Positions 1 to 7,942 of a DNA stretch of 64,000 nt are shown piece after piece. This DNA is from Propionibacterium acidifaciens DSM 21887 (lineage in GTDB: Bacteria; Actinomycetota; Actinomycetes; Propionibacteriales; Propionibacteriaceae), in contig NZ_AUFR01000010.1 in assembly GCF_000426605.1 (NCBI RefSeq), positions 1 to 64,000 on the forward strand, written 5' to 3'. How positions within the stretch are numbered: position 1 is the stretch's first letter; each line of letters starts with the position of its first letter. Position numbers and translations under genes: made by a program. The notes below the pieces were generated by a model, which did no database searches, was not told the DNA's origin, and saw only the letters and a list, made by a program, of their open reading frames with translations.

Positions 1-186
1 CTCAACCATCTTCGCGATGATGCCGATTCCGACTCCTTCAGAGGCGTACAGGATCGCTTCTGCTTTCATCCGCACCAGCACATGATTGTCGGAACGCCTC
101 CTCCACCCGACCAGGACGGCGGTTTCCTCCGGGGCGACCTCAACCTGCATGCTCCAATCATATCCGAAACGGCGCAGGAAATCCAT
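1..186 (-). CDS. IS630-type transposase, N-terminal part, cut by window edge
   Basis: This is an open reverse-strand frame of 62 codons that runs off the left edge, starting at ATG 186 with an in-frame ATG alternative at 150. After about 25 residues it has an Arg/Lys-rich stretch and a helix-turn-helix-like segment (RMKAEAILYASEGVGIGIIA). This resembles the N-terminal HTH of IS630/Tc1-mariner-like transposases, which commonly read R-x-KA-x-AIL-x-AEG followed by I-A-R. The catalytic DDE domain would lie outside the window, so intactness is unknown. The flanking 190-310 stretch is clearly AT-richer than the rest of the window, as expected for an acquired element. The terminal inverted repeat was not resolved. 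The family assignment is an inference from the HTH alone. Confidence 0.55.
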   Translation of the reverse strand, partial: MDFLRRFGYDWSMQVEVAPEETAVLVGWRRRSDNHVLVRMKAEAILYASEGVGIGIIAKMVE

Positions 187-307
187 GAAAAATACGGTTT
201 CGTTTCATGTCAGCCATACAACACGATAGACTTTACCTCAAGCTTGGGTTCAACTTACATATGGTGTATATTTATTTTAGATCTTTTACCTCGGTAAGTA
301 AAGGGGG

Positions 308-613
308 ATGCTGAAGTTCATCGGATTTCACAGAAGACTGACAGGTTTTCGTACTAAGAGTTGTCTCGTGCCCGCTGCATCCAAAGGTGGAAAGCCTACG
401 GAGTCTATTAGTGATTGGCCGCCAGAACCACCTGCGTTTGCCTTCGAACTTGAACAGACCGGAAACGCGAGCCCACTCCTACGTTTCCTCTTGACCTCCG
501 CCACTCGGATCGACGACTCCCAAGAGCTTCCGGATGAAGCATTACCCTTCATCGTCACAACGATGATCAGCGCCATCGGAGGACTTCTGCGCCGGCAACG
601 GAAAACCGCCTGA
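308..613 (+). CDS. hypothetical protein, AT-richer accessory ORF
   Basis: This is a 101-aa open frame that I do not recognise. It has no signal peptide or membrane segment. The N-terminus is basic, the middle is Pro/Glu-rich, and the last 45 residues could form two helices. Its stop (611-613) lies just before the Shine-Dalgarno of the MarR gene, so the two could be co-transcribed. The final helix could also be the missing first helix of that MarR protein, separated by a frameshift, because the two frames differ by one base. Codon use is less GC-biased than in the rest of the window. It may be non-coding; the evidence is only the open frame and its position. Confidence 0.3.
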   Translation: MLKFIGFHRRLTGFRTKSCLVPAASKGGKPTESISDWPPEPPAFAFELEQTGNASPLLRFLLTSATRIDDSQELPDEALPFIVTTMISAIGGLLRRQRKTA

Positions 614-630
614 CCGAGGAGGCGTGGGGA

Positions 631-981
631 ATGTCTTCGTCACGCGTTGAGCTACTCATGACCGTTGCACGCCTGGGTCGCCCCACCATGAGCGAACTCG
701 CAAGAACTCTCTCCGTCACCCCACGGGCCATCACTCGGCTCGTAGACGGACTCGAGGCAGATGGTCACGTCGTCCGCGAACGTCAGGCTGATGACGGGCG
801 AATAACTCGAGTAAGACTCAGCGATGAGGCCCTCGAGCGTATCGCCACAATGGGCGACAACCACCTTGACCGCATCACCCATCTGAGCGACGGTATCAGC
901 GTGGACGACCTTCGGACGACTCTTCGAGTACTCCACGCACTCAACACTGCCGTTCACGCCGATCTCGACTTGGAGACGTGA
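631..981 (+). CDS. MarR-family transcriptional regulator (short)
   Basis: This 116-aa protein has a winged-helix MarR core. Helix 2 begins SSRVELLMTVARLGRPTMSE, followed by the recognition helix (SVTPRAITRLVDGLEADG), the wing (VVRERQADDGRITRVRLSD) and a C-terminal dimerisation helix. MarR proteins are usually 135-160 aa and start with a long dimerisation helix. That helix is absent here, so the protein is either short or N-terminally broken (see the ORF ending at 613). ATG 631 is supported by GAGGAGG at 616-622. Such proteins act as dimeric repressors that release DNA on ligand binding. The target is unknown, but a palindromic element lies about 95 bp downstream, before the symporter gene. 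Confidence 0.7.
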   Translation: MSSSRVELLMTVARLGRPTMSELARTLSVTPRAITRLVDGLEADGHVVRERQADDGRITRVRLSDEALERIATMGDNHLDRITHLSDGISVDDLRTTLRVLHALNTAVHADLDLET

Positions 982-1075
982 GAGCGTCTACATCCATCCT
1001 CCACAGCACGAGCGGCCAATCGACGGGCGGACCGCGATGCCACCCACCCCCGCGATGCGCTACTCTGTCCTGGGC

Positions 1076-1101
1076 TTAAGCAGGTATTCAGTTTTGCTTA
1101 A
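1076..1101. promoter_or_regulatory. inverted repeat upstream of the symporter, candidate operator
   Basis: TTAAGCA (1076-1082) and TGCTTAA (1095-1101) form a 7-bp perfect inverted repeat with a 12-bp spacer, in a locally AT-rich patch 44 bp before the putP start. A dyad of this size suits a dimeric winged-helix regulator, and the MarR gene immediately upstream is the obvious candidate. The site is seen; the regulator pairing is an inference. Confidence 0.4.
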
Positions 1102-1144
1102 CCCCCACCCGTTGAGAACGACCGGCGGAACGGAGCGCACCGGC

Positions 1145-2629
1145 ATGAGCACCTTCGCATGGCAGGTCGTGGCGATGATCGTCTACCTGGGGGCCATGGT
1201 CGCCATCGGCTTCTGGGGCAACCACCAGACCGTCGACCTCGACGACTACATGCTCGGCGGGCGACGACTGCCCCCGCTCGTCTCGGCGCTCAGCGCCGGG
1301 GCCGCCGACTCGAGCGGCTGGCTGCTCATGGGCCTGCCCGGCGCCGTCTACGCGTCGGGCCTCGTCGAGGCGTGGATCGGCATCGGCCTCACGATCGGCG
1401 CCTGGTTCAACTGGCGGATCGTCGCCCCACGGCTGCGCAGCTACACCGAGACGGCGCGCAACGCGATCACGATCCCCAGCTTCTACGGCAACCGCCTCCA
1501 CGACGAGCGCGGCATCCTGCGCATCATCACGGGCCTCATCATCCTCGTCTACTTCACCTTCTACATCTCCTCCGGCATGGTCTCCGGCGGCACCTTCTTC
1601 GAGTCGAGCTTCCACCTGCCCTATCTGTGGGGCATGCTCCTGGTGGCCGGCGTCACCGTGCTCTACACGCTCGTCGGCGGCTTCCTCGCCGTCTCGTGGA
1701 CCGATGTCATCCAGGGTCTCATGATGGTCCTCGCCCTCGTCGTCCTGCCGATCGTCGGCATCATCCGCCTGGGGGGCCCGGGCGAGGCGCTGGCCGCGAT
1801 CCGCGGCGTCGACCCCGACCTCACCTCGCTCGTCCACGGCGGCACCCTCATCGGCGTCGTCTCCGCCCTCGCCTGGGGCCTGGGCTACTTCGGCCAGCCG
1901 CACATCCTCGTGCGCCTCATGGCGCTGAGCTCGCCCACCGAGGCCCGACGGGCCCGCCGCATCGGCATCGACTGGATGGTCCTGTCGTACCTGGGGGCAG
2001 TCGCGACGGCCCTGGTCGGCGTGGCCGTCTACCAGCAAGACGCGGCCCGTCTGGCCAATCCCGAGACGGTCTTCATCACGCTGGCCCAGCTGCTCTTCCA
2101 CCCGCTCATCGCCGGCTTCCTCCTGGCCGCCATCCTGGCCGCCATCATGTCGACGATCTCCAGCCAGCTCATCGTCACCTCGTCGGCCCTCGTCGAGGAC
2201 CTCTACCGCGGCGTCACGCGCAGGCCCCTCACCCCCGCCAAGGGCGTCTGGGCCGGCCGCATCGGCGTGCTCGCCGTGGCCGTCGTCGCCATGGCCCTGG
2301 CGGTCGGCCGCAGCGACACGATCCTCGGTCTCGTGGCCTTCGCCTGGGCCGGTTTCGGCGCCGGCTTCGGACCGACCACCCTGCTGGCCCTGTGGTGGCG
2401 CCGGCTCACGACGGCGGGCGCGGCCTCCGGCATGATCGTCGGCGCGGCGCTCGTGTTCCTCTGGGACCACCTGGGCGACACCCTCGGCGGCGTCTTCACC
2501 CTGTACGAGCTGCTGCCCGGCTTCGTCGCGAACCTCGTCGTCGCGATCGTCGTCTCGCTCCTCACCCACCGGCCGAACCCCGCGATCGACGCGGAGTTCT
2601 CCCGGGCCATCGAGCTGACGAGGGGCTGA
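1145..2629 (+). CDS. putP: sodium:proline (solute) symporter, PutP type
   Basis: This 494-aa sodium:solute symporter (SSF) family membrane protein has about 12-13 transmembrane segments. The N-terminal helix is followed by the substrate/Na+ motif AADSSGWLLMGLPGA. D55 and S57 fall at the same positions as the Na+-site Asp55/Ser57 of E. coli PutP. The later motif STISSQLIVTSSAL matches the TM8 Ser/Thr Na+ site of PutP. It imports proline (or a related solute) with Na+ across the cytoplasmic membrane. I chose ATG 1145 rather than upstream in-frame starts because it begins directly at the first helix and is preceded by a GGAG at about 10 bp. Length is normal for PutP. The upstream dyad and MarR gene suggest regulation. 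No putA or other proline catabolic gene is present nearby. Confidence 0.88.
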   Translation: MSTFAWQVVAMIVYLGAMVAIGFWGNHQTVDLDDYMLGGRRLPPLVSALSAGAADSSGWLLMGLPGAVYASGLVEAWIGIGLTIGAWFNWRIVAPRLRSYTETARNAITIPSFYGNRLHDERGILRIITGLIILVYFTFYISSGMVSGGTFFESSFHLPYLWGMLLVAGVTVLYTLVGGFLAVSWTDVIQGLMMVLALVVLPIVGIIRLGGPGEALAAIRGVDPDLTSLVHGGTLIGVVSALAWGLGYFGQPHILVRLMALSSPTEARRARRIGIDWMVLSYLGAVATALVGVAVYQQDAARLANPETVFITLAQLLFHPLIAGFLLAAILAAIMSTISSQLIVTSSALVEDLYRGVTRRPLTPAKGVWAGRIGVLAVAVVAMALAVGRSDTILGLVAFAWAGFGAGFGPTTLLALWWRRLTTAGAASGMIVGAALVFLWDHLGDTLGGVFTLYELLPGFVANLVVAIVVSLLTHRPNPAIDAEFSRAIELTRG

Positions 2630-2927
2630 GCCCCCGGCGAACGGCCCGCGCGCCCGGCCGCCGAGGACAGCAGCAGCGCCTCCCCCGAGTCTGACGCCCC
2701 GGGACGAGGAGAGCACGACGAGCATCGGCTCGGCGCCCGCGGGCAGGATCGACGCACGCCTGTCCATCGAGGGCCGGGAGAAGTCGACGAAGGCCTCGTC
2801 ATCCGCATCGTCGTCGAGGTGGACGGCGCCGTCGCCTTCCGTTCCGCGACGATCCCCGCCGAGCGCCAGGGACCTGCTGACCGACAGCGACCGGACGATC
2901 TCCGGGCCGCGCACCGCCGGGATCCGC
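2630..2927. other. no gene recognised between the symporter and the ABC operon
   Basis: About 300 bp lie between the convergent ends of putP and the ABC permease. The reverse strand reads open through part of it (roughly 2650-2910) and gives a protein-like segment containing FVDFSRPSMDRRASILPAG. It has no start, no clear family and runs into the antisense of putP. It may be the remnant of a small gene. No clear terminator hairpin was seen. Confidence 0.3.
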
Positions 2928-3758
2928 TCAGCGCAGCGAGGTGTGGTGCTCGATCGAGTTCACCGCCCAGATGGCCAGCACGGTCGCCAGCAGCGGCCCC
3001 AGGAGGGCGGAGCCGAGCCCCACGGTCGTCGGATCGGTGCCGCCGCGGATCGCGTCGAGCAGGGGTGTCGCCATGTCGCCGACGACGAGCCGCATGCCAC
3101 CGCCCTCCGGGCCGTCCAGGCGCAGGCCGACGGGGACGACGAGCATGAGCACGAGGGACAGCGCCTGGCTCACCACCTCGAGGAGCACGAGGCCGATGAT
3201 CGGGGCGCCGATGCCCAGGTGGGCCCAGCGCGAGCGGGCCCCGACGCTCATGACCCCGGCGCACTCGATGACGATGCACAGCGCCGACACGAGCGCGAGG
3301 GCGACCATCGCCCACAGGAACCGGGCGTCGATCGCGTCGTAGTACCCGCGGAGGACGTCGACGAGGTCGCCGAGCCGCTTGCCCTCGGGGATCGACAGCA
3401 GCCAGACGTGCAGCGCCAGCGCGATGATCATGACCGCCGAGGACATGAGCAGCCAGCACGAGCCGCGGGTGACCTTGGCCCAGAAGACGACCCGCCCGCG
3501 CACCGGCAACGAGAAGGTGAAGTAGCCGCGCTGGCCGTACATCGTCTGCCAGTAGACGACGGCCAGGTAGACGAGGACGATGACGGGCAGCGCGCCGAGC
3601 ACGAGCAGCCCGAGCCTGGCGCACAGTTCGCCGAGGACCGGCACGGGCAGCATCCCCAGCCCCGTGAGGAGGAGCCCGGTGAGCAGGTCGAGACCCGTGA
3701 TGACGGCGCAGGCGCGTCCGTGGGAGCGGAACTCCTGACCGACGAGGGTTGCGTACAT
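2928..3758 (-). CDS. ABC transporter permease (GntR/YtrA-type operon)
   Basis: This 276-aa integral membrane protein has about six hydrophobic segments: residues ~17-40, 50-70, 100-125, 145-168, 180-210 and 250-268. There are no enzymatic motifs. Its start codon overlaps the stop of the ATPase gene by one base, so they are translationally coupled. The order regulator, ATPase, permease is that of YtrA-regulated ABC-2-type transporters. These are commonly linked to cell-envelope stress or peptide-antibiotic responses in Gram-positive bacteria. The substrate cannot be inferred. The last residues carry no anchoring or sorting signal. Confidence 0.75.
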   Translation of the reverse strand: MYATLVGQEFRSHGRACAVITGLDLLTGLLLTGLGMLPVPVLGELCARLGLLVLGALPVIVLVYLAVVYWQTMYGQRGYFTFSLPVRGRVVFWAKVTRGSCWLLMSSAVMIIALALHVWLLSIPEGKRLGDLVDVLRGYYDAIDARFLWAMVALALVSALCIVIECAGVMSVGARSRWAHLGIGAPIIGLVLLEVVSQALSLVLMLVVPVGLRLDGPEGGGMRLVVGDMATPLLDAIRGGTDPTTVGLGSALLGPLLATVLAIWAVNSIEHHTSLR

Positions 3759-4507
3759 CAGCGGTACTCCTTCCGGAAGATGGCGTCCAGGCTCATGCCG
3801 CGGCGCTCGCGCAGGTCGTCCGCGTCGTCGGCGAGGAGGACGCGGCCGTCGCGCATGAGGACGACCGAGTCGACGATCGGTTCGACGTCGGCGATGAGAT
3901 GGGTGGAGATGAGCATGAGGGCGTCGGGCTCGAAGTCGCGCAGGATGCCGTCGAGGATGACCTCGCGCGCCGCAGGGTCGACGCCCGAGATGGGCTCGTC
4001 GAGCAGGTAGACGCGCGCCCGGCGGCTCATGACGAGGGCGATCTGGAGCTTCTCGCCCATGCCCCGCGACATCTCCTTGAGCGGGCGGTCGACGGGCAGC
4101 CCGAAGAAGCGCACCGCCTCGCGGGCCCGGTCGGTGTCGAAGTCGGGGAAGAAGCGGGCGTAGAGCTCGATGGCCTGCCCGACCCGCAGCGCGGGGTCGA
4201 GGAAGTCCGCGTCGCCGAGGTAGGAGATGATCGCCTTCGTGCCCGGTCCGGGCACCATGCCCGCGATGGCGACCTCACCGGTCCAGTCGGCGAGCAGGCC
4301 GGCCAGGACCTTGAGGAGGGTGGTCTTGCCGCAGCCGTTGGCCCCCATGAGGCCGACGATGCGCCCCGCGGGCAGGTCGAGGTCGAGGTCGTCCAGCGCC
4401 ACGATGCGGCGGTATCGCTTGGTCAGGCCGGCGATGCGGACCAGCGGCGCGGAGCCGTCGGGGGACGGGGGGACGGCCTGCGGCCGTGGTGTCGTGTCAG
4501 TGCTCAT
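3758..4507 (-). CDS. ABC transporter ATP-binding protein
   Basis: This 249-aa nucleotide-binding subunit has Walker A GANGCGKTT at about residues 54-62. The signature region SRGMGEKLQIAL is a variant of LSGGQ seen in ABC-2-type exporters. Walker B is VYLLDEPISGVDP, and the switch His sits in LISTHL. It hydrolyses ATP to drive the permease encoded immediately downstream. Its start overlaps the end of the GntR gene by 11 bp, so all three genes form one tightly packed operon. It is likely autoregulated through the GntR-type protein and the large palindrome at 4957-5002. Confidence 0.9.
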   Translation of the reverse strand: MSTDTTPRPQAVPPSPDGSAPLVRIAGLTKRYRRIVALDDLDLDLPAGRIVGLMGANGCGKTTLLKVLAGLLADWTGEVAIAGMVPGPGTKAIISYLGDADFLDPALRVGQAIELYARFFPDFDTDRAREAVRFFGLPVDRPLKEMSRGMGEKLQIALVMSRRARVYLLDEPISGVDPAAREVILDGILRDFEPDALMLISTHLIADVEPIVDSVVLMRDGRVLLADDADDLRERRGMSLDAIFRKEYR

Positions 4508-4916
4508 GGGAATCGTCCTGGTCGTGGTCGTCGTGGGGTCGGTCGGCCGCGGCGGCCCCGGCGCCGTGCCAGCACTCGGTGAGCAGGTCGACGGCCCGAC
4601 CGAGGTCGAGGCCGACGGCCCTCGCGTCGTCGCGGTAGACCCTGGCGGCCCCCGCGGCGAGCTCCCGGCGGATCGTGTCGATCACCGCGTCATCGGCGGC
4701 GACGAAGCGCCCCGAGGTGCGCTCCGTCGCGGTCAGCCCGCTGCGGTCGAGTTCGGCGAGGGCGCGCTGCACGGTGTTCGGGTTGACCCCGGCCCGCTGG
4801 GCGAGCTCGCGGACGCTGGGCACGCGCGATCCCGAGGGCCACCGGCCGGTGACGATGCACCGCCGGAACTCCTCGACGAGCTGGACCCAGATCGGCCGGG
4901 TGTCATCCACCGTCAC
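4497..4916 (-). CDS. GntR-family regulator, YtrA subfamily
   Basis: This 139-aa protein has an N-terminal winged helix (residues ~8-75) with the GntR signature GSRVPSVRELAQRAGVNPNT followed by VQRALAELDRSGL. The C-terminal part is short and helical, with no large effector domain, as in the YtrA subfamily. The start is GTG 4916 with GGAGGGG about 8 bp upstream. The tail is rich in His and Asp (HDDHDQDDSHEH) and could bind metal, or it may simply be low complexity. It is first in the operon with an ABC ATPase and permease. By analogy with B. subtilis YtrA it should repress its own operon. The perfect dyad just upstream is the likely binding site. Confidence 0.85.
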   Translation of the reverse strand: MTVDDTRPIWVQLVEEFRRCIVTGRWPSGSRVPSVRELAQRAGVNPNTVQRALAELDRSGLTATERTSGRFVAADDAVIDTIRRELAAGAARVYRDDARAVGLDLGRAVDLLTECWHGAGAAAADRPHDDHDQDDSHEH

Positions 4917-4956
4917 TCGTCCCCTCCTGCTCTCGACCGGGAGGAGGACGGACGCC

Positions 4957-5002
4957 CCGTCCGCCTCGCTGTGTTAATACAGTAACACAGCGAGGCGGAC
5001 GG
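4957..5002 (-). promoter_or_regulatory. 20-bp perfect inverted repeat, candidate GntR operator
   Basis: Arm 4957-4976 and arm 4983-5002 are perfect reverse complements around a 6-bp AT-rich spacer (ATACAG). The core reads GTGTTA-N6-TAACAC, similar to YtrA-type boxes. It lies 41 bp upstream of the GntR gene start and downstream of the phosphotransferase gene, so it may also fold as a terminator hairpin for that gene. The dyad is seen; the operator role is inferred. Confidence 0.65.
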
Positions 5003-5045
5003 CATCATCGCCGGGCTCGGGCCCGGAGGGCGGGGAAGGTCCCGC

Positions 5046-6344
5046 TCAGAGGGCCCCTGCGGCGTGGATGAGTCCCTGAGCGGCGTCGAGGATGTACCGA
5101 GTCTGGCCCTGCCAGTCGACCTCCTGCCCGCGGTAGGGGCCGGTGGCCAGCGAGATGGCGACCCCGGCCGCCCGCAGCCGCAACTGGACCGGGTCGACGC
5201 GGCGGTCGAAGACCTCGACGAGACCGTTGCGCAGCACCCCGACCCGGGCGGTCTGCACCGGGTCCATGCGCTGGACGGTCGACAGGTGCGCGACGAGGCA
5301 GGCCAGGTCGTCGACCCTGCGCCCCGGCCCGCAGGCGTCGACGTCGAGCAGTCCGACGATCCGTCCGTCGGCGAGGTGGATCTGCCCCTCGTGGAAGTCG
5401 CCGTGCGTCGGCTCGGAGCCCGGCGCGGCGCCAGCGGTGCCGGCGCAGATGGCCTCGACCATCGCGTCGAGCCGGTTCCCCTCGCCGGGCAGCTGGTTCG
5501 CGACGATGCCGGCGTAGTGGATGGCGGCATCGGCCCAGGCGGCGCGGCGCGGCAGGGCCGCGAGCTCCCCGGGCAGGGCGTCGAGCAGCTCGACCATCCG
5601 CTCACCGGCCACCTGCGGCACGGACTCGAAGAGCAGGCCCGCCATGGGCCTGCCGGGCAGGGCCCCGGTGATGAGCAGGTGGTCGGCGGTGACGCCCAGG
5701 ATGCGCGGCACGGGCAGCCCTGCGCGGGCGAGGATCTCCAGCCTCGAGACGGTCCGGGCCAGCTGCTCGGAGCCCTGTGCCTTGACGTAGAGGCTCGGCC
5801 CGCCGAGCACGTCGACACGCACGACGGCCCGGCGCCGGGGCCGGTAACTCACGACGCGGATGGTCAGCCGGGCCGGGTCGGGCTCGCCGGGGACGAGGCC
5901 GCGGCGCGCCAGCAGGCCGACGGCCGGGCCGGTCCGGGTGATGCGCGCCAGACCGGGCAGATCGGGGTCGTCCGGGTACAGCCAGGCGGCGACGCGCCGC
6001 CCTCCCCTCTCGAAGATCTGCGCTCCGGCGTCCTCCGCGGTGGGACCCCCGGGGCGGGCAGTGAGACCGACGAGCTCGGTGCGTCCCGCTGCTCCGGAGG
6101 TCCGGGCCTGATACGTGACGGTGAGCGCGCGGCCCGGCTCGTGGTCGACGTGGTCGAGCCGGGCGCCGGCCATCTCGTGGCCCCGCACGGCGAGCACCGC
6201 TGCGACGAGCTCGACGGCCCCGGGCCCGGTGAGTTCGGCCGCCAGCCGGGCGTCCTCGCGCGAGGACCGGGCCGGACCGTCGCGCGGGGCGCGGGCCGAC
6301 GGCGCGGACGCGCCGGGACCCGGGCCGAGTCCGCCGAGGATCAC
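5046..6344 (-). CDS. phosphotransferase-family (APH/choline kinase-like) protein
   Basis: This is a 432-aa soluble protein with a kinase-like fold of the aminoglycoside phosphotransferase family. The catalytic loop is THGDFHEGQIHL (Brenner-type HGDFH). It is followed by the metal-binding aspartate in IVGLLDVDACGPGRRVDDLA, about 20 residues later. The N-lobe is divergent and rich in Ala/Arg. The start is GTG 6344, overlapping the upstream stop as GTGA, so it is translationally coupled to the CNNM-type membrane protein gene. The substrate is unknown. Members of this superfamily phosphorylate sugars, choline, antibiotics or trehalose-related molecules, and nothing in the sequence selects among these. 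A resistance role should not be assumed. Confidence 0.75.
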   Translation of the reverse strand: MILGGLGPGPGASAPSARAPRDGPARSSREDARLAAELTGPGAVELVAAVLAVRGHEMAGARLDHVDHEPGRALTVTYQARTSGAAGRTELVGLTARPGGPTAEDAGAQIFERGGRRVAAWLYPDDPDLPGLARITRTGPAVGLLARRGLVPGEPDPARLTIRVVSYRPRRRAVVRVDVLGGPSLYVKAQGSEQLARTVSRLEILARAGLPVPRILGVTADHLLITGALPGRPMAGLLFESVPQVAGERMVELLDALPGELAALPRRAAWADAAIHYAGIVANQLPGEGNRLDAMVEAICAGTAGAAPGSEPTHGDFHEGQIHLADGRIVGLLDVDACGPGRRVDDLACLVAHLSTVQRMDPVQTARVGVLRNGLVEVFDRRVDPVQLRLRAAGVAISLATGPYRGQEVDWQGQTRYILDAAQGLIHAAGAL

Positions 6345-7834
6345 GGCAGCACGCCCGGGGTCCGCTCGTCGGCGCGCTGGAGCCCGGCGGCGAGGTTCGT
6401 GCGCGCCTGGCTGTCGGCGGCCATGACGGCGGCGTTGGAGTCGACGGGGCGCTCGCCCTGCTGCCCGGCCTCGGACCCCGCGGGCCGCCCGGCGCCGGGG
6501 GCCCCCGCGTCGAGGGCCTGGACGCTGAGCCAGGCGATGCGGCGCCCGTCCATCTGGGTGACGCCGATGAGGAAGGGGTCCTCCGGCGGGACCTCGTCCT
6601 CGCCCTCGTCGGCCTCGGGATCGAGGGGGGCGAGTGCGACGGTGATCGACTCGCCGACCCGCGGGATGGCCCCGTACCGGGCCATGAAGAAGCCCGCCAG
6701 GGTGTCGTAGGGGCCCTCGGGCAGCACGTGGCCGGTGAGATCGGCGAAGTCCTCGAGGGTGGTCAGCCCGTCGATGTCGCGCTGGAGGCGGTGACGACGG
6801 GTCTCGGGGTCGACGACGTCGTACTCGTCGGTGATGTCGCCGATGAGCTCCTCGACGAGATCCTCGAGCGTGACGATCCCGGCGGTGCCGCCGTACTCGT
6901 CGAGGACGACGGCCAGGTGCGAATGGGCGCGTCGCATGTCGGACAGGGCCCTCGGCACGCGCACCGTCTCGGGCAGGCGCAGCACGGGGCGGACGAGACG
7001 GCGCAGCCGGATGCCGGCGCCCGCGGCCCGGCCCATGAGGTCGCGCACATGGAGGAAGCCGAGCACCTTGTCGGGCGAGCCGTCGATGACCGGGTAGCGG
7101 CTGTGCGGGGAGCTCTGGACGTGGGCGATGGCCTCGTCGACGGTCATCTCCCCGGGCAGGAACTCCACCTCCGTGCGGGGCACCATGACCTCGCGCATCG
7201 AGCGCTCCCCGGCGCTGAAGACCTCGTCGACGATGTGCTTCTGGTCGGCGCCCAGCGAGTCGGCGTTCGTGACCATGGTGCGCAGCTCGTCATCGCTGAC
7301 CGCCTCGCGGTTCGCGTCGGGGTCCATGCCGACCAGGCGCACGAGCAGGTTGGTGCAGAAGCCGAGCGCCCAGATGAGCGGGCGGAAGAGGCGCGCGATG
7401 GAGTTGACGACGGGGGCCAGGGCCAGGGCGATCGCCTCGGGCTGCTGCATGGCCAGACGCTTGCTGAACAGCTCGCTGATGACGATCGAGCCGAACGAGA
7501 TGACCGCCGTGACGACGATGACGGCCAGCACCCTCGCGAGGGACTCCCCCAGACCCCGGCCCATGAGCAGCGGGGCGACCCACCGGCCGGCCAGCGAGTC
7601 CGAGCCGAAGGCCGAGGAGAGGAAGCCCGCCAGCGTCACGCCGATCTGCACGGCCGACAGGAAGCGGTTCGGGTTGCTCGTGAGCTGCTCGATCGCCCGA
7701 CCGCGGCTGCCCCGCCGGGCGAGCGCGGCGATCTGGGACTCGCGCAGCGAGACGAGGGCCATCTCGGCGGCGGAGAAGACGCCCGCGATGAAGAAGAGCA
7801 GGAGGATGAGGAGGAGCGAGGCCCACAGCGGCAT
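6341..7834 (-). CDS. CNNM/CorC-HlyC (UPF0053) membrane protein with CBS pair
   Basis: This 497-aa protein of the 'hemolysin family' (DUF21/CNNM) starts with an N-terminal DUF21 domain of four hydrophobic segments within residues 1-180, including the motif AAEMALVSL. Two CBS domains follow (about 205-325, with MVPRTEVEFLPG at their start and VVLDEYGGTAGIVTLEDL). A CorC_HlyC domain (about 340-425) and a Pro/Gly-rich tail complete it. The family is linked to Mg2+/divalent cation transport; the haemolysin name is historical. I chose ATG 7834, where the first membrane helix begins directly. ATG 7867 in the same frame would add 11 Arg/Pro-rich residues. Its stop overlaps the next gene. Confidence 0.85.
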   Translation of the reverse strand: MPLWASLLLILLLFFIAGVFSAAEMALVSLRESQIAALARRGSRGRAIEQLTSNPNRFLSAVQIGVTLAGFLSSAFGSDSLAGRWVAPLLMGRGLGESLARVLAVIVVTAVISFGSIVISELFSKRLAMQQPEAIALALAPVVNSIARLFRPLIWALGFCTNLLVRLVGMDPDANREAVSDDELRTMVTNADSLGADQKHIVDEVFSAGERSMREVMVPRTEVEFLPGEMTVDEAIAHVQSSPHSRYPVIDGSPDKVLGFLHVRDLMGRAAGAGIRLRRLVRPVLRLPETVRVPRALSDMRRAHSHLAVVLDEYGGTAGIVTLEDLVEELIGDITDEYDVVDPETRRHRLQRDIDGLTTLEDFADLTGHVLPEGPYDTLAGFFMARYGAIPRVGESITVALAPLDPEADEGEDEVPPEDPFLIGVTQMDGRRIAWLSVQALDAGAPGAGRPAGSEAGQQGERPVDSNAAVMAADSQARTNLAAGLQRADERTPGVLP

Positions 7835-7942
7835 GTCAGCGGCCCCCCGCACCGGTCGCGACCCCATCCGGGCGGGCGTCGGGGACGTGCACGTGTCTCA
7901 CGCCTGCCAGGATATCGAGTCGGAGTCCGGTCCGCCCGCCGC

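Noticed and set aside
1088-2914. 608-residue minus-strand open frame opposite putP
   Set aside because: Mostly antisense of a clear symporter gene. Only the part outside putP (2650-2910) is kept as a possible remnant.
5046-6344. aminoglycoside resistance gene
   Set aside because: The kinase-like fold is clear but the family is broad, and nothing in the sequence or the neighbourhood points to antibiotic substrates.
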